Shown in pieces: positions 35,254 to 49,998 of a stretch of DNA of 64,000 bases (position 1 is its first letter; each line of letters opens with the position of its first letter). The position numbers and the translations under genes are program-made. Under the pieces are notes generated by a model. The model was given only the letters and a program-made list of their open reading frames with translations, searched no databases and was not told the DNA's origin. The DNA comes from Enterococcus faecium (GTDB lineage Bacteria; Bacillota; Bacilli; Lactobacillales; Enterococcaceae): NCBI RefSeq assembly GCF_029023785.1, contig NZ_CP118955.1, positions 1,300,501-1,364,500 of the forward strand, given 5' to 3'.

Positions 35254-35895
35254 TTATTTTTCTTCTTTCTTTACAATCGTTGAGACGGTTTCTAAAAACG
35301 CCTCTTTTCCATAAAATTCCTGGTTCAATAGTTCCGGAAATATCTCTTTAAAGAAATACTGAACAGAAGGCCGATGTTCAAAGCTTTTAATCGTAGTCAC
35401 TGCCTCAATGAACATCTCCTTATAAACTTTTTCCGGGTTATTTTTGATGATTTCATCAAAAGATTCATAAAGAAGGTCAACCTTATCTGAAATGGCTAAT
35501 AGTTCTCCTTCTACGGTTTCATCTTTTCCTTCGAACAACCGACGGCGATAAACTTCTTGGAACTCAGCTGGAATCTCTTGGTTGATGAATTCGTCCGTCA
35601 TCTTTTCTTCAACTGTTTGCAGCATCCCTCTTAACTCTTTGCTTGCGTATTTCACCGGCGTTTTGATATCACCAATAAAACGCTCTGTGTAGTCATGATT
35701 CAATGATTTTTCATAGAGCAGTTTCCAATCGATCGGTTGTCCATTCGCTTCTTCAATGTCTCCTAGAACTTGCGCAATAGATGCTACACGATACGAATGT
35801 GCTGCAACTGTATGCTCTGTATATTTAAAAAATCCAGGTGCCCTTGTGATCGTCTCTAAATTGTTCAATCCTAAAATAAATTCATTCAACCCCAT
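35254..35895 (-). CDS. HD-domain phosphohydrolase, YfbR-like
   Basis: 213 residues behind GGGAGGTAAC. The HD-domain metal residues are visible: His in VAAHSYRVA (about 33), HD in LNHDYTE (about 67-68) and the later Asp in ISDKVDLLYE (about 137). YfbR-type enzymes are 5'-deoxynucleotidases. The gene sits 30 bases upstream of the carbonic anhydrase gene on the same strand and may be cotranscribed. The exact substrate is inferred from family. Confidence 0.8.
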   Translation of the reverse strand: MGLNEFILGLNNLETITRAPGFFKYTEHTVAAHSYRVASIAQVLGDIEEANGQPIDWKLLYEKSLNHDYTERFIGDIKTPVKYASKELRGMLQTVEEKMTDEFINQEIPAEFQEVYRRRLFEGKDETVEGELLAISDKVDLLYESFDEIIKNNPEKVYKEMFIEAVTTIKSFEHRPSVQYFFKEIFPELLNQEFYGKEAFLETVSTIVKKEEK

Positions 35896-36234
35896 AAAAG
35901 TTACCTCCCTTTGAGATTTCTTTTTCCGAATATCATATCATTAAATAACTGATATTCGCAACATTTCCGCTCTTTACCATTTTTGAAACAGCTCCCTTAC
36001 CAAAAAATAGAGAAAATCTATATATAATAGAAAAAAGAGAAGAGATTATTCTCTTCTTTCTGCTAACCAGTCTTAGAAAAATGAATTTTAAAAAAATCAA
36101 AAACTGATCACGATAGAAGTTTCTTTTCATACCTGATGAAAAGATGCTTCTCGCAATCAGTTTTTGGATTTTTGCTATTCCAATTGATGATTCTGGAGAC
36201 ACAAATCGGATTTCTCTATCTTCATCAAGCGCGC
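35896..36234 (-). terminator. intergenic region with the pyr operon terminator (36089-36174)
   Basis: This 339-base gap has no credible gene. On the minus strand a long imperfect hairpin (arms about 36093-36130 and 36136-36173, with CAAAAACTGATTG / GATCAGTTTTTG at its base) ends in a T7 run and closes the pyr operon about 60 bases after pyrE. The rest is AT-rich sequence before the HD-hydrolase gene. Confidence 0.75.
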
Positions 36235-36864
36235 TTAAATCTGCCAATTTTCAGGATCTTTTTTCCATTCTTTTAGCAGAGTTAATTCTTGCTCATCGAT
36301 ATAACGATCTTCTAAAGCTGCTTCAATCAATACAGAATAATTGGTCAACGTCATAAGAGGGATTTCGGCTTTTTCGAAATTTGCTTTTCCTTTTGGCAAC
36401 TCATACGTAAAGATAGCCGCAACACCAAGGATATCCGCACCTTCTCTTTTTGCTGCTTCAGCTGCTTCCAAGACACTTCCGCCTGTAGAAATCAAATCCT
36501 CGATCACAACCATCTTCTGACCTTCAAATATACGTCCTTCGATTTGGTTACCTTTCCCATGATCTTTCGCCTTACTTCGAATATAGACCATTGGCAAATC
36601 CAGTATTTCCGCTACCCATGCGGCATGAGGGATTCCTGCTGTTGCAGTTCCAGCAATCACTTGTACTTCAGGGTAAGCTTCTTTGATTTTGCTTGCTAAT
36701 CCTTTTGCGATCTCTTTTCGGACTTTTGGATAGCTCATCGTGATTCGGTTATCACAGTAAATTGGGCTTTTGATTCCACTTGCCCATGTAAAAGGATTAC
36801 TTGGATTTAAAAATACTGCTTCAATTTCTAATAAGTCTTTTGCGATACTTTGTTCAACATTCAT
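36235..36864 (-). CDS. pyrE: orotate phosphoribosyltransferase
   Basis: 209 residues. It makes OMP from orotate and PRPP in the fifth step of UMP synthesis. The PRPP-binding motif [18 protein letters not shown] is clear, with the flexible-loop block [15 protein letters not shown]. It is the last gene of the operon, six bases after pyrF. Confidence 0.95.
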   Translation of the reverse strand: MNVEQSIAKDLLEIEAVFLNPSNPFTWASGIKSPIYCDNRITMSYPKVRKEIAKGLASKIKEAYPEVQVIAGTATAGIPHAAWVAEILDLPMVYIRSKAKDHGKGNQIEGRIFEGQKMVVIEDLISTGGSVLEAAEAAKREGADILGVAAIFTYELPKGKANFEKAEIPLMTLTNYSVLIEAALEDRYIDEQELTLLKEWKKDPENWQI

Positions 36865-36870
36865 TTTAGG

Positions 36871-39289
<2,419 letters not shown>

Positions 39290-39342
39290 CTGTCCCCTCC
39301 TGCAACGGTTTTTCGTCTTTTTGTCTTAACATGTGCTCGCCG

Positions 39343-42300
39343 TTAAATAGGGTTAGTTGAAAAAGCACGGGATTCCATCACTCGAACGATCGCATCTGCT
39401 GTGTCTAAAGAAGTAAACAATGGAATACCATGTTCAACTGCTTCTCTTCGGATGATGAAACCGTCTTTAGAAGCATTTCCCCGATCTTTATCAATCGTAT
39501 TGACAACCACTTGTGTTTTACCATCTCTTATTAAGTCGACTACATTTTTTTCTGCTGCTTCCTCAGAAATTTTCGCTACTGTTTCAACGACCAGACCATT
39601 TTTTTCGAAATAAGCAGCTGTATGTTTCGTTCCTATCAGACTATAGCCAATTTCTGTAAAACGTTTAGCTAATTCTAGTGCTTCTTCTTTTGTTTCGTCC
39701 GCAATCGTAAATAATACGGCTCCATATTCAGGCAAGTGTAATCCAGAAGCTTCGAATGCCTTGTACAAAGCTTTGTCTAATTGTCTGTCAGATCCCATTA
39801 CTTCTCCAGTCGATTTCATTTCAGGCCCTAAGTAAGTATCAACTTTCTGCAATTTCGTAAAAGAAAAGACAGGTGCTTTAACATGAACTTCTTTTGTTTC
39901 TGGATAAAGTCCGTTTTCATAACCAAGTGTCTTTAGTTTCTCTCCCAAAATAGCTTTCGTCGCAATTTGTGCCATTGGAATTCCTGTCACCTTACTTAAG
40001 AATGGAACAGTCCGACTTGCTCGAGGATTGACTTCGATCACATAAACCTCATTTTCATGGATGACAAACTGGATATTCATCATCCCGACACAATTCAAAC
40101 CTAATGCTAAGCGGATCGTGTAATCTTCGATCGTTTTCTTGATCGATTCAGATAATGTTTGAGGTGGATACACAGCCATTGAATCCCCTGAATGGACACC
40201 AGCACGCTCAATATGCTCCATGATCCCTGGGATGAGTACTGTTTCACCGTCACAAATCGCATCCACTTCGCATTCACCACCAAGCAAGTAACGGTCCACT
40301 AGTACTGGATGTTCTGGAGATGCTTTCACAGCATGTTCCATGTAATCTTCTAAATCTCGCTGGTTTTCAACGATTTCCATCGCACGTCCGCCTAATACAT
40401 AGCTTGGACGAACAAGAACTGGATAACCAATTCTCGAAGCGATAACCACGGCTTCTTCTTTACTTGTAGCAGTATCCCCTAAAGGTTGAGGAATATCCAA
40501 CTCTTTCAGCGCTTGCTCGAATAAATCACGATTTTCCGCACGATCCAAGTCTTCGATCGTTGTCCCTAAGATTTTTACACCAGCAGCAGTCAAAGGTTCG
40601 GCTAAGTTGATTGCTGTCTGACCACCAAATTGAACGATTACTCCTATCGGCTGTTCTAGCTCGATCACATTCATCACATCTTCGAAGGTCAATGGCTCAA
40701 AATATAATTTATCCGAAATAGAAAAGTCAGTCGAAACTGTTTCAGGATTGCTGTTCATGATGATTGCTTCGTATCCTGCCTGCTGGATTGCTTTGACAGA
40801 ATGCACAGTCGCATAGTCAAATTCAACCCCTTGTCCGATACGGATAGGACCAGATCCCAGTACTAGAATTGAGGGCTTTTCTGATCGTGAACTTTCATTT
40901 TCATATTCATAGGAACTATAAAAATAAGGTGTTTTTGATTCGAATTCCGCTGCACAAGTGTCAACCATCTTATATACAGGAATCAAATCATTTTCTTTTC
41001 TCATCTGGCGAACGGCTTCTTCGTTTATTTCCCACAGCTCCGCCACTTTTTTGTCTGTAAAACCGTTTTGTTTCGCTGTTTTCAATATCTTGTCATCCAA
41101 CGGCTGCTGTTTCAACTGCTGTTCGATTTCTACGATATGCAACAGTTTATCTAAAAAGAATAAATCGATTTTTGTCAAATCCGCTAATTCTTCTATGGTG
41201 TACCCTCTTCTAATAGCTTCAGCTACATAAAACAGGCGATCATCTTGTGCTCGAACCACTTTTTGGATTAGGTCATCGTCCGTGATGTCTGCCAACTCAG
41301 GAAGTTCGATATGGTGTGTACCGATTTCTAAAGAACGCACAGCTTTCAATAAAGACTCTTCGATATTCCGACCGATAGCCATCACTTCACCAGTTGCTTT
41401 CATCTGCGTGCCTAAAAGCCGTTCTCCGTTTTCAAACTTATCAAACGGCCAGCGAGGAATTTTAGCTACAACATAATCTAATGCAGGTTCAAATTCTGCA
41501 AAAGTCGTTCCTGTAACAGGATTTTTCATTTCGTCTAATGTTAATCCAAGCGCTATTTTAGCAGCTAGCTTAGCGATCGGATAGCCAGTCGCCTTACTTG
41601 CTAACGCAGATGAACGAGAAACACGCGGATTGACTTCAATCACATAATAATTAAAACTATGTGGATCAAGAGCGAGTTGGACGTTACAGCCTCCCTCGAT
41701 CTTAAGTGCTCGAATAATCGAAAGAGAAGCATCACGAAGCATTTGATATTCATGGTCAGACAATGTTTGACTAGGGGCAAATACGATAGAATCACCTGTA
41801 TGGATACCCACCGGGTCAAAATTTTCCATATTGCAGACAACGATTGCATTATCAGCCGAATCTCTCATCACTTCATATTCAATTTCTTTAAAACCTGCAA
41901 TACTTCGTTCAATCAAACATTGGGTAGCGGGGGAAAGACTTAATCCATTTTCTGATACGATACGTAATTCTTCTTCATTTTCACACATACCTCCACCAGT
42001 TCCGCCTAAAGTAAAGGCTGGACGAACGATGACAGGATAGCCGATTTTATTTGCAAAATCTACAGCTTCTTCTACTGTATTGACGATTTCAGACTCGGGG
42101 ATTGGCTGATTCAATTCTTTCATCAACTGTTTGAATAGATCACGATCTTCTGCTTGATCGATCGCAGAAAGCTTTGTTCCTAGAAGTTCTATGTTCAATT
42201 CTTCTAAAATACCTGATGCTGCCAGCTCCATTGCCATATTGAGGCCTGTCTGTCCGCCTAAAGTTGGAAGGAGAGCATCTGGACGCTCTTTTCGAAGAAT

Positions 42301-42528
42301 CCTTGATACAAATTCAAGTGTGATCGGTTCGATATATACTTGATCTGCCACTTCTTTATCCGTCATGATCGTCGCAGGATTAGAATTTACTAAAACCACT
42401 TCATATCCTTCTTCTTTTAAGGCAAGGCAGGCTTGTGTTCCTGCGTAGTCAAATTCTGCGGCTTGACCAATGATGATCGGACCAGATCCAATCACCATAA
42501 TTTTCTTGATATCTGTACGTTTCGGCAT
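39343..42528 (-). CDS. carB: carbamoyl-phosphate synthase, large subunit
   Basis: 1061 residues, full length for the family. It uses ammonia from CarA, bicarbonate and two ATP to make carbamoyl phosphate. Two homologous ATP-grasp halves are visible ([13 protein letters not shown] about 170 and [14 protein letters not shown] about 710, with VIEVNPR in each), an oligomerisation region between them and a C-terminal MGS-like allosteric domain. It starts four bases after carA. As part of the pyr operon it is the pyrimidine-regulated isoform (pyrAB). Confidence 0.95.
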   Translation of the reverse strand: MPKRTDIKKIMVIGSGPIIIGQAAEFDYAGTQACLALKEEGYEVVLVNSNPATIMTDKEVADQVYIEPITLEFVSRILRKERPDALLPTLGGQTGLNMAMELAASGILEELNIELLGTKLSAIDQAEDRDLFKQLMKELNQPIPESEIVNTVEEAVDFANKIGYPVIVRPAFTLGGTGGGMCENEEELRIVSENGLSLSPATQCLIERSIAGFKEIEYEVMRDSADNAIVVCNMENFDPVGIHTGDSIVFAPSQTLSDHEYQMLRDASLSIIRALKIEGGCNVQLALDPHSFNYYVIEVNPRVSRSSALASKATGYPIAKLAAKIALGLTLDEMKNPVTGTTFAEFEPALDYVVAKIPRWPFDKFENGERLLGTQMKATGEVMAIGRNIEESLLKAVRSLEIGTHHIELPELADITDDDLIQKVVRAQDDRLFYVAEAIRRGYTIEELADLTKIDLFFLDKLLHIVEIEQQLKQQPLDDKILKTAKQNGFTDKKVAELWEINEEAVRQMRKENDLIPVYKMVDTCAAEFESKTPYFYSSYEYENESSRSEKPSILVLGSGPIRIGQGVEFDYATVHSVKAIQQAGYEAIIMNSNPETVSTDFSISDKLYFEPLTFEDVMNVIELEQPIGVIVQFGGQTAINLAEPLTAAGVKILGTTIEDLDRAENRDLFEQALKELDIPQPLGDTATSKEEAVVIASRIGYPVLVRPSYVLGGRAMEIVENQRDLEDYMEHAVKASPEHPVLVDRYLLGGECEVDAICDGETVLIPGIMEHIERAGVHSGDSMAVYPPQTLSESIKKTIEDYTIRLALGLNCVGMMNIQFVIHENEVYVIEVNPRASRTVPFLSKVTGIPMAQIATKAILGEKLKTLGYENGLYPETKEVHVKAPVFSFTKLQKVDTYLGPEMKSTGEVMGSDRQLDKALYKAFEASGLHLPEYGAVLFTIADETKEEALELAKRFTEIGYSLIGTKHTAAYFEKNGLVVETVAKISEEAAEKNVVDLIRDGKTQVVVNTIDKDRGNASKDGFIIRREAVEHGIPLFTSLDTADAIVRVMESRAFSTNPI

Positions 42529-42532
42529 CTGT

Positions 42533-43609
42533 TTACTGCTCCTTTCCTGCGTCCATCATTTCCATAAATTCATCAAATAAATGTAGTGCATCATGCGGAC
42601 CAGGGGCAGCATCTGGATGAAACTGCACACTGAAAGCGGGATAATCTCTGTGTTTGACTCCTTCTACTGTTCCGTCATTTACTTCTACATGAGTTACGAT
42701 GAGTTTTTCTGGATCAATCGTGGCTTCATCGACTGCATAGCCATGATTTTGAGAAGTAAAATCAATTCTTCCGGTCGCTACTTCTCGTACCGGGTGATTT
42801 AATCCTCGATGTCCGAATTTCATTTTATAGGTATCTGCACCGTTGGCTAAAGCAAATAACTGGTGACCGAGACAAATACCAAAAATCGGTACTTTTCCTT
42901 GGATTTTTTTGATCATTTCGATTGCTTCTGGCACATCTTTTGGATCACCAGGTCCATTCGTCAGCATGACTCCGTCTGGTGATAGCGCTAAAATCGTCTC
43001 GGCATCTGTGTTATAGGGAAGTACTGTGAGGTTACAGTTTCTTTTACTCAATTCTCGTAAAATACTATGTTTCAAGCCGAAGTCAATGACAATGACTTTC
43101 CGACCTGTTCCTGGACTTGGATAAGGTTTGTTAGTTGAGACTTGCTGCACTTGATTGGTTGCTAGAACGGTTGCTTTCAGCTGATCAAATGCATGTTCGA
43201 AGGAATCTCCAGCATCAACGATACTAGCTTTCATCGTTCCGACTTCACGGATTTTGCGAGTAAGGGCGCGCGTATCGATACCTGATATTCCAGGAATTCC
43301 TTTTTGTTTCAAAAATGAATCTAGCGTCATTTGGTTTCGCCAGTTTGAAGCTACACGTGCATGTTCTTTTACTACTACTCCTTTGCATGTTGGAGAAATC
43401 GATTCATAATCATCTCTATTTACCCCATAATTACCCACCATAGGATAGGTAAATGTAATGATTTGACCGTTAAAACTTTGATCAGTGATAGTTTCTTGAT
43501 AACCAGTCATACTTGTTGTAAAAACGATTTCTCCGAAGACACTAGCATCTGCACCAAAAGCCTTTCCTTCGAAAACTGTTCCATCTTCTAATATAAGCAA
43601 ACGTTCCAT
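42533..43609 (-). CDS. carA: carbamoyl-phosphate synthase, small (glutaminase) subunit
   Basis: 358 residues from the ATG at 43609 behind GGGAG; the longer frame overlaps pyrC. It hydrolyses glutamine and passes ammonia to CarB. The class I amidotransferase has its nucleophile Cys in FGICLGHQ and His in [12 protein letters not shown]. The third triad residue is normally Glu in HPE; here it is Asp, a change I believe is shared by other Lactobacillales and so not a defect. Confidence 0.94.
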   Translation of the reverse strand: MERLLILEDGTVFEGKAFGADASVFGEIVFTTSMTGYQETITDQSFNGQIITFTYPMVGNYGVNRDDYESISPTCKGVVVKEHARVASNWRNQMTLDSFLKQKGIPGISGIDTRALTRKIREVGTMKASIVDAGDSFEHAFDQLKATVLATNQVQQVSTNKPYPSPGTGRKVIVIDFGLKHSILRELSKRNCNLTVLPYNTDAETILALSPDGVMLTNGPGDPKDVPEAIEMIKKIQGKVPIFGICLGHQLFALANGADTYKMKFGHRGLNHPVREVATGRIDFTSQNHGYAVDEATIDPEKLIVTHVEVNDGTVEGVKHRDYPAFSVQFHPDAAPGPHDALHLFDEFMEMMDAGKEQ

Positions 43610-43613
43610 ACTT

Positions 43614-44894
43614 TTATTCTCCCTTCTGCCACACAAGTTTTCCGTTGACAAAAGTCATTTGTGTTTCGCCTTTTACTTTCCAGCCGATAAAAGGTGTATT
43701 CTCCCCTTTTGATAAAAAGTCTTCTTTATCGATCGTGCAAGTTTGTGTAATATCAAAAACTGCTACATCAGCGGGGGCACCAACCGTTAGCGTTCCTGCA
43801 TTCAAACCAAAAATCTCAGCCGGTTTAACTGCCAACCAATTGATCACTTGTTCCAACGTGAATCGACCAGTTTCTACAAAATGAGTATAGATCAGTTGAA
43901 ACGCTGTTTCGCTTCCTACGATACCAAATGGTGATTTCATGAAACTTTGGCTTTTTTCTTCTAATCCATGGGGGGCATGGTCTGTAGCGATGCAATCGAT
44001 CGTACCGTCAAGCAAGCCTTCGATCAAAGCTTCTCTGTCCTCCCGTCCTCTTAGCGGCGGGTTCATTTTCCAAAAGCCGAAATCTTCGGGAATATCTTCG
44101 TCGATCAAAATAAGATGATGGGGTGAAACTTCTGCTGTTACGTGGATTCCTGCTTTTTTTGCGTCTCTGATTACACGGACACTTTCTTTAGTAGAAACAT
44201 GGCAAACATGGTAATGAACACCAGTTGCTTCAGCTAGCAACAGATCTCTAGCAATTTGAGAAGACTCGGTTACGCTTAAGATCCCGGGAAGACCAAGTTC
44301 TTCTGCCTTCTTGCCAGCGTGCATAACGCCGCCAAATAATAAAGATTCATCTTCTGTATGGGCTACTAGGGCTTTATTGTTTTTTGCAGCTTCTTTCATA
44401 GCCAGATACATCGTCCCAGCTGTTTGGACACCTACACCGTCATTTGTGAAAGCAAAAGCACCTTCTTCAATCAGTGCTTCTTGATCAACTAATTTCTCAC
44501 TTCGCAGATTTTCTGTGATTGGCGCATACTGCAATACCTTCACAACTGCATCTTTTCTAATGATGTCATATACTTGTCTCAGCTTTTCTGCCGTATCAGG
44601 TACAGGATTTAAATTCGGCATCGCGCATACAGTAGTGAAACCGCCACGAGCAGCTGAGCGAGTCCCAGCTTCGATCGTCTCCTTGTATGTAAATCCTGGC
44701 TCTCTCAAATGAACATGGACGTCCACTAAACCAGGTGTGATCAATTGTCCCTTTGCATCAAACACTTCATCAAATTCGGCTTCTGAGAATCCTGTACCGA
44801 TTGCTTTGATTCGCCCATCTTCTATCCAAATTTCTGCTGGTGTCGTCATATTTTTTCGTGTATTGATCTGACCGTTTTTAATGAGTGTTTTCAT
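43614..44894 (-). CDS. pyrC: dihydroorotase
   Basis: 426 residues behind TAGGAGGATGAAAAA. It is the class I amidohydrolase that closes carbamoyl-aspartate to dihydroorotate. Metal ligands are visible in [10 protein letters not shown] (about 58), then His residues in [10 protein letters not shown] and EVSPHHL, and the catalytic Asp in IATDHAPH (about 304). Located between pyrB and carA as in other enterococci. Confidence 0.95.
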   Translation of the reverse strand: MKTLIKNGQINTRKNMTTPAEIWIEDGRIKAIGTGFSEAEFDEVFDAKGQLITPGLVDVHVHLREPGFTYKETIEAGTRSAARGGFTTVCAMPNLNPVPDTAEKLRQVYDIIRKDAVVKVLQYAPITENLRSEKLVDQEALIEEGAFAFTNDGVGVQTAGTMYLAMKEAAKNNKALVAHTEDESLLFGGVMHAGKKAEELGLPGILSVTESSQIARDLLLAEATGVHYHVCHVSTKESVRVIRDAKKAGIHVTAEVSPHHLILIDEDIPEDFGFWKMNPPLRGREDREALIEGLLDGTIDCIATDHAPHGLEEKSQSFMKSPFGIVGSETAFQLIYTHFVETGRFTLEQVINWLAVKPAEIFGLNAGTLTVGAPADVAVFDITQTCTIDKEDFLSKGENTPFIGWKVKGETQMTFVNGKLVWQKGE

Positions 44895-44912
44895 TTTTTC
44901 ATCCTCCTATAA

Positions 44913-45839
44913 TTACGCTTTTCCATTTAGCACTGCTTCTAAGATTGCCATTCTGACGAATACTCCATTGCTCATTTGCTGAACGATCCGCGACTGTAAT
45001 CCTTCCACTAATGAATCAGCTAATTCTACATCGCGGTTAACTGGTGCTGGGTGCATAATGATTGCATGTTTTTGCAACTTCTTCGCACGCTCAACTGTTA
45101 ACCCATGTTCCTGATGGTAGCCTTCTTTTGAGAAACTTTCTTTTCCATCATGGCGTTCGTGTTGCACCCGAAGCATCATCATGACATCAACTTGATCTAG
45201 TAGTTCATCCAATGGCATATAATGTCCGTACACTTCGAATTCATCGTCGTACCATTCTCTAGGACCTGAGAAGAATACTTGTGCGCCTAGACGTTTTAAC
45301 ATCTGCATATTGGATTTAGCTACGCGAGAGTGAGTGATATCACCTACGATGGCAACTTTCAGACCTTCAAAATGACCAAATTCTTCATAAATGGTCATCA
45401 AATCAAGCAAGCATTGGGTTGGATGCTGTCCGCTTCCGTCTCCTCCATTGATAATCGAACACTGGATTGTTTTACTTTGTATCAGTTCGTCATAATAGTT
45501 CTCATCACCATGACGGATAACCGCTACGTCTACGCCTAATGCTGACATCGTCAGTACTGTATCGTATAGTGTTTCCCCTTTTTGGACAGAGCTTGTGCTT
45601 GCTTCAAATTCAATCACTTCTAGCCCTAGTTTTTTCTCCGCTACATCGAAGCTTTTATGTGTGCGAGTACTATTTTCGAAAAAGAGGTTTGTAGCAAAGT
45701 ACTGGCGCTTTTGCGGAGTCCAATTAGCACCTTGCTTGAATTCCTGCCCTCTGCGGATCAAGCCCATAACTTCTTGATCAGTAAGTGCCTCAACGGTCAA
45801 TAAATGCTTTAAGCTGATACGTTCTGATTTGATGATCAT
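44913..45839 (-). CDS. pyrB: aspartate carbamoyltransferase
   Basis: 308 residues behind AGGAGGAAACATT. It joins carbamoyl phosphate and aspartate. The carbamoyl-phosphate motif [12 protein letters not shown] (about 52), [16 protein letters not shown] and [12 protein letters not shown] are intact. There is no pyrI regulatory gene, as expected for Gram-positive bacteria. Confidence 0.95.
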   Translation of the reverse strand: MIIKSERISLKHLLTVEALTDQEVMGLIRRGQEFKQGANWTPQKRQYFATNLFFENSTRTHKSFDVAEKKLGLEVIEFEASTSSVQKGETLYDTVLTMSALGVDVAVIRHGDENYYDELIQSKTIQCSIINGGDGSGQHPTQCLLDLMTIYEEFGHFEGLKVAIVGDITHSRVAKSNMQMLKRLGAQVFFSGPREWYDDEFEVYGHYMPLDELLDQVDVMMMLRVQHERHDGKESFSKEGYHQEHGLTVERAKKLQKHAIIMHPAPVNRDVELADSLVEGLQSRIVQQMSNGVFVRMAILEAVLNGKA

Positions 45840-45851
45840 AATGTTTCCTCC

Positions 45852-47135
45852 TTAGTTTTCTTCGCTTCGTGAAGTTTCTGGTAAGATAAGATTTAAAATG
45901 ATGCCAAGTACAGTTGCTAATGCCATTGCCGACAATGTAAATGTGCCTACTTCAAAGACGAGTCCGCCAATTCCTACTACTAAGATAACTGAAGCAATCA
46001 ACAGATTTTTCTTTTTATCAAAATCGATTTTGTTCTCGATTAAAATCTTCATTCCACTTGCGGCAATTACTCCAAATAAGATAAAACTGATTCCTGAGAT
46101 GACTGGTCCAGGGATACTTAAAATCAAAGCGCTTAATTTTCCTACGAATCCTAAAATGACTGCAAATACTGCAGCTCCACCGATCACAAACACGCTATGG
46201 ACACGTGTGATAGCCAGAACACCAATGTTTTCACCGTAACTTGTTACAGGAGGACCTCCGACAAAGGCTGCCACGATTTGTGCTAACCCATCACCTGTCA
46301 ACGTCTTATGAAGACCCGGTTCTTCAAAGAAATTACGTTTAGTTAGTTTATTCAATACCATAAGATGGCCGATATGCTCTGTCATCGTCACAAAAGCGAT
46401 GGGTGCCATTGTTGTGATTGCTCCAAGATATAGCTTTGGTTCATATTGTACAAAGGGAATCTCAAAGTTAGGAACAGCAAACCAGGCAGCGTCTACGATT
46501 GGCTTAGTATCCACGATTCCAAACAGCAAGGCTACGATGTATCCGCTAATGATACCTAGTAAAATCGGAATCAATCCGAGAAAACCTCTTAGCCACATGT
46601 TGAAGAAAATTGTTAATCCTAATGTGATCAGCGCTACAGCAATATACTTGAAATCATACGTGCCCTGATTATACATAGCATTTGTTGCTGCATTTGCCGC
46701 AAGTCCCAACCCGATAACCATGATGACTGGACCGACGACGATTGGAGGCAAGATTTTATCCAGCCATGCTGAACCGATCTTTTTGATGATCAGCGCAACA
46801 ATCAAATAGACTAATCCAGTTGTGACTGCTCCTTGTGCAATCGCTGGATAACCATCTGTTTTCATCAAAAGCTGCATCGCTGCAATGAAAGCGAAGCTGC
46901 TTCCTAAGTACGCAGGTATCTTTCCTTTAGTAGTAAATAAGTACACCAATGTACCTAGTCCTGAACTGACTAGCGCAATACCTGGATCGATACCTACTAA
47001 GATGGGGACTAACACGGTTGCTCCGAACATCGTGAACAAGTGTTGTAAACTTAATCCTACCCAATGTCCTGGGGTTGGGCGATCGTGGATATCTAACACC
47101 ACGTCATCATTATGAAATCCTTTTTTCTCCGACAT
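45852..47135 (-). CDS. pyrP: uracil permease
   Basis: 427 residues, NCS2/UraA family with about 14 membrane segments, behind AGAGGAGAGAG. The substrate-contact block TMTEHIGHLMVLN and the following GDGLAQIVAAFVGGPPVTSYGENIGV are typical. Proton-coupled uracil uptake. It follows pyrR by 13 bases and is controlled by the upstream attenuator. Confidence 0.94.
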   Translation of the reverse strand: MSEKKGFHNDDVVLDIHDRPTPGHWVGLSLQHLFTMFGATVLVPILVGIDPGIALVSSGLGTLVYLFTTKGKIPAYLGSSFAFIAAMQLLMKTDGYPAIAQGAVTTGLVYLIVALIIKKIGSAWLDKILPPIVVGPVIMVIGLGLAANAATNAMYNQGTYDFKYIAVALITLGLTIFFNMWLRGFLGLIPILLGIISGYIVALLFGIVDTKPIVDAAWFAVPNFEIPFVQYEPKLYLGAITTMAPIAFVTMTEHIGHLMVLNKLTKRNFFEEPGLHKTLTGDGLAQIVAAFVGGPPVTSYGENIGVLAITRVHSVFVIGGAAVFAVILGFVGKLSALILSIPGPVISGISFILFGVIAASGMKILIENKIDFDKKKNLLIASVILVVGIGGLVFEVGTFTLSAMALATVLGIILNLILPETSRSEEN

Positions 47136-47148
47136 GTTTCTCTCTCCT

Positions 47149-47790
<642 letters not shown>

Positions 47791-47838
47791 TCAATGAGCA
47801 ATCTACTTATGGCGCACCATACGTATCCTTGCTCCCAC

Positions 47839-47870
47839 CCTTCTTAGCCTCACGGGACTAAACTTAAAGG
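47839..47870 (-). promoter_or_regulatory. PyrR-binding loop (anti-antiterminator)
   Basis: The minus strand carries AGTCCCGTGAGGCT (47846-47859), which matches the PyrR-binding consensus, within a CCTT...AAGG hairpin. GTTTAG in this stem can also pair with CTAAAC nearer the terminator to form the antiterminator. Only this one copy is present; the pyrR-pyrP and pyrP-pyrB gaps are 13 and 12 bases and hold none. Confidence 0.88.
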
Positions 47871-47904
47871 AATTCTATTAAGTTTTATGCTTTCGTTGTT
47901 AATT

Positions 47905-47933
47905 ACTATACCGTTATCTAAATTAAAATGCAA
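47905..47933 (-). promoter_or_regulatory. pyr operon promoter
   Basis: On the minus strand TTGCAT (47928-47933), 17-base spacer and TATAGT (47905-47910). The -35 lies inside the last codons of the pseudouridine synthase gene. Confidence 0.7.
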
Positions 47934-48834
47934 TGTTTTTTCTTAATTTTTCTAAAGTTTTTTCAAAAACTTCTGGAAGAGGTGCTTCAAAGATCATCTT
48001 TTCGTTTGTAGTCGGGTGCGTAAAACCTAACATTTGCGCATGGAGAAACTGACCATTGCCTTTCAAAGTTTTCTTCGGTCCGTATACTGGATCTCCAGCT
48101 AACGGATAACCGATATACTTCATATGCACACGGATCTGGTGTGTTCTTCCGGTTTCTAGTTTTAATTCAACCAGAGTAAATCCTTCGAAACGTTCCAATA
48201 CAGTAAAATGTGTGACAGCCGACTTCCCATCTTCTCTTATCGCCTGCATTTTCCGGTTTTCCTTCGAACGGCCGATTGGCGCATTGATGGTTCCTTTTTC
48301 GTGAGGAATCTCTCCATGGACTAAAGCAACATATTTGCGCAAAGAGGTCTTATCTTTTAATTGCTGAGCTAATGATTCGTGTGCCTGGTCATTTTTGGCA
48401 ACCATTAGCAGTCCGGAAGTATCTTTGTCGATTCGGTGAACAATACCTGGACGAATAACGCCGTTGATCGTAGAAAGATCCTTGATATGGTACATCAGCG
48501 CATTGACCATTGTGCCATGCGTATGACCTGCTGAAGGATGAACGACCATTCCTTGAGGTTTGTTTATCACCGCTACATCTTCATCTTCGTAAACGATCGT
48601 CAACGGGATATTTTCTGGGACCACATCTAATGTTTCTGGTTCGGGGATCAAGACAGTAATCTCGTCTCCTTGTTTTACTTTGTAATTTGCTTTGACTGGC
48701 TGTCCATTGACAGAAACCGCTCCATTTTTCAGCCACAGCTGAATTTGCGAACGACTGTAATCGGTGAATAAATTAGTCAATACTTTATCGATCCTACCAG
48801 ATTCATGGTGAATCGTCGTTTTAAGTTCTGTCAT
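47923..48834 (-). CDS. RluD-family 23S rRNA pseudouridine synthase
   Basis: 303 residues. An N-terminal S4 RNA-binding domain (SRSQIQLWLKNGAVSVNGQPVK) is followed by the catalytic domain with Asp in HRIDKDTSGLLMVAKN (about 136) and the LETGRTHQIRVHM block. Members modify uridines of large-subunit rRNA; the exact site is not deducible. It overlaps the lspA stop by four bases, a conserved arrangement in Firmicutes. Confidence 0.92.
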   Translation of the reverse strand: MTELKTTIHHESGRIDKVLTNLFTDYSRSQIQLWLKNGAVSVNGQPVKANYKVKQGDEITVLIPEPETLDVVPENIPLTIVYEDEDVAVINKPQGMVVHPSAGHTHGTMVNALMYHIKDLSTINGVIRPGIVHRIDKDTSGLLMVAKNDQAHESLAQQLKDKTSLRKYVALVHGEIPHEKGTINAPIGRSKENRKMQAIREDGKSAVTHFTVLERFEGFTLVELKLETGRTHQIRVHMKYIGYPLAGDPVYGPKKTLKGNGQFLHAQMLGFTHPTTNEKMIFEAPLPEVFEKTLEKLRKNIAF

Positions 48835-49295
48835 TTTTTTCTTTGATCCTTTTCATCTAAAATAATATAAATTAACATACAAATCACTCCACATACAAGT
48901 GTCACATCTGCTACGTTAAAAATCGGAAAGCTCATAAAATCTGTCTGGAACATATCTACTACATAGCCAAGACGAATACGGTCGATAAAATTGCCAATCG
49001 CACCAGCTAGAATCAAACTCAATCCAATCATGAACCAGCGATTACCTTTTTCACGATTTTTAATCATCAATGTGAGAATCACAACGACTGCAATGAGTGT
49101 CACTATAGTAAAGAACCACATCTTCCCTTCTAGCATACTCCATGCGGCTCCAGTGTTTCGAATATGATTCAGTGACAAAATACCTGGTATAAGATTTTTC
49201 GTCTCTCCAAGCGCTAGATTATCAGTGATCCACCATTTGACCAACTGATCCACTCCTACTAGCAAAGCGCTGAATATCCAATAAATAATTAACAA
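48831..49295 (-). CDS. lspA: lipoprotein signal peptidase (SPase II)
   Basis: 154 residues from a TTG start behind AAAGGATTG. Four membrane segments and both catalytic aspartates are visible, in GNFIDRIRLGYVVDMF and FNVADVTLV. It cleaves the signal peptide of prolipoproteins before the lipidated Cys. Cotranscribed with the CBS-domain gene (four bases upstream) and rluD-like gene. Confidence 0.93.
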   Translation of the reverse strand: MLIIYWIFSALLVGVDQLVKWWITDNLALGETKNLIPGILSLNHIRNTGAAWSMLEGKMWFFTIVTLIAVVVILTLMIKNREKGNRWFMIGLSLILAGAIGNFIDRIRLGYVVDMFQTDFMSFPIFNVADVTLVCGVICMLIYIILDEKDQRKK

Positions 49296-49299
49296 AAAA

Positions 49300-49998
49300 T
49301 CAATCCTTTTCTATTTGTTTATAAATATCACGAGGTCGTACGATCCCGAGCAGATTACCATCGGGATTCCCATCTTTAGTGATAAGTACGGCTTCCAAAG
49401 TCCCTTGCTCACGAAACATCGCTTCAACCTCGTAAATATGTGTTTTAGCTGGAACAAAATGATAATTTGTGTACTTTCCGTTTTGGATGATCAAATCCAA
49501 CGCTCGTTTATTTGTTAAATCAACCGGACCTTTTTGGCTTTCTTTTGCTAGCCAAAACCCGATATTACGTAAAGTAATCAATGCTACAAATTTTCCTTTA
49601 TTGTATAACGGAAATTGTGAATACCTTTTTTCTGCTACTATCTTTAACAGTTCAAGTAACGGAAGATCTTGTTCAAAACCTGTTACACGTTTTGCAAATC
49701 GAGGCAGCACGGTTTCAGGCTGAATCAGTTCTTGTTCGATCAGCTGGATTCGCTTGACTGTCCAATCATTTGGCTCTGCAATGACAAAATCGACTGCGAT
49801 CCGATCATGGACGATCGCATTCCTTAACTGAGCAAGCTGTAAAAGATCATCTTCGTATTTTCTGATCATTAATTGTTTTCTTTGAGCTAGGCGTCTGACA
49901 AGTTCGGTAAATCCCATATTTCGTGCATTTCCCATCTCGTCTCTCATCCATTTTTCGATTCGATTGAAACTGATTAAAAAAAGATCAGAGTTTGCCAT
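49300..49998 (-). CDS. HEPN-like N-terminal domain plus CBS pair, function unknown
   Basis: 232 residues behind AAGGAGGAAAATT. The N-terminal half (about 1-90) is helical and contains LRNAIVHDR, an R-x4-H motif as in HEPN domains. The C-terminal half is a pair of CBS motifs (about 95-150 with RYSQFPLYNKGKFVALITLRNIGF, and about 165-228 with LEAVLITKDGNPDGNLLGIVRPRDIY) that usually bind adenine nucleotides. It may be an adenylate- or c-di-AMP-sensing protein; CBS-only YkuL/CbpB proteins are relatives. Its RNase activity is speculation. It overlaps the upstream small membrane gene by 14 bases. Confidence 0.7.
   Translation of the reverse strand: MANSDLFLISFNRIEKWMRDEMGNARNMGFTELVRRLAQRKQLMIRKYEDDLLQLAQLRNAIVHDRIAVDFVIAEPNDWTVKRIQLIEQELIQPETVLPRFAKRVTGFEQDLPLLELLKIVAEKRYSQFPLYNKGKFVALITLRNIGFWLAKESQKGPVDLTNKRALDLIIQNGKYTNYHFVPAKTHIYEVEAMFREQGTLEAVLITKDGNPDGNLLGIVRPRDIYKQIEKD

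Noticed and set aside
42533..43609. Defective CarA because the triad Glu is Asp
   Set aside because: The rest of the active site and length are intact, and the FHPD form is, to my knowledge, normal in Lactobacillales.
39343..47135. Many plus-strand ORFs of 60-110 codons inside the pyr operon
   Set aside because: They are antisense shadows of highly conserved enzymes, without ribosome sites or family features.
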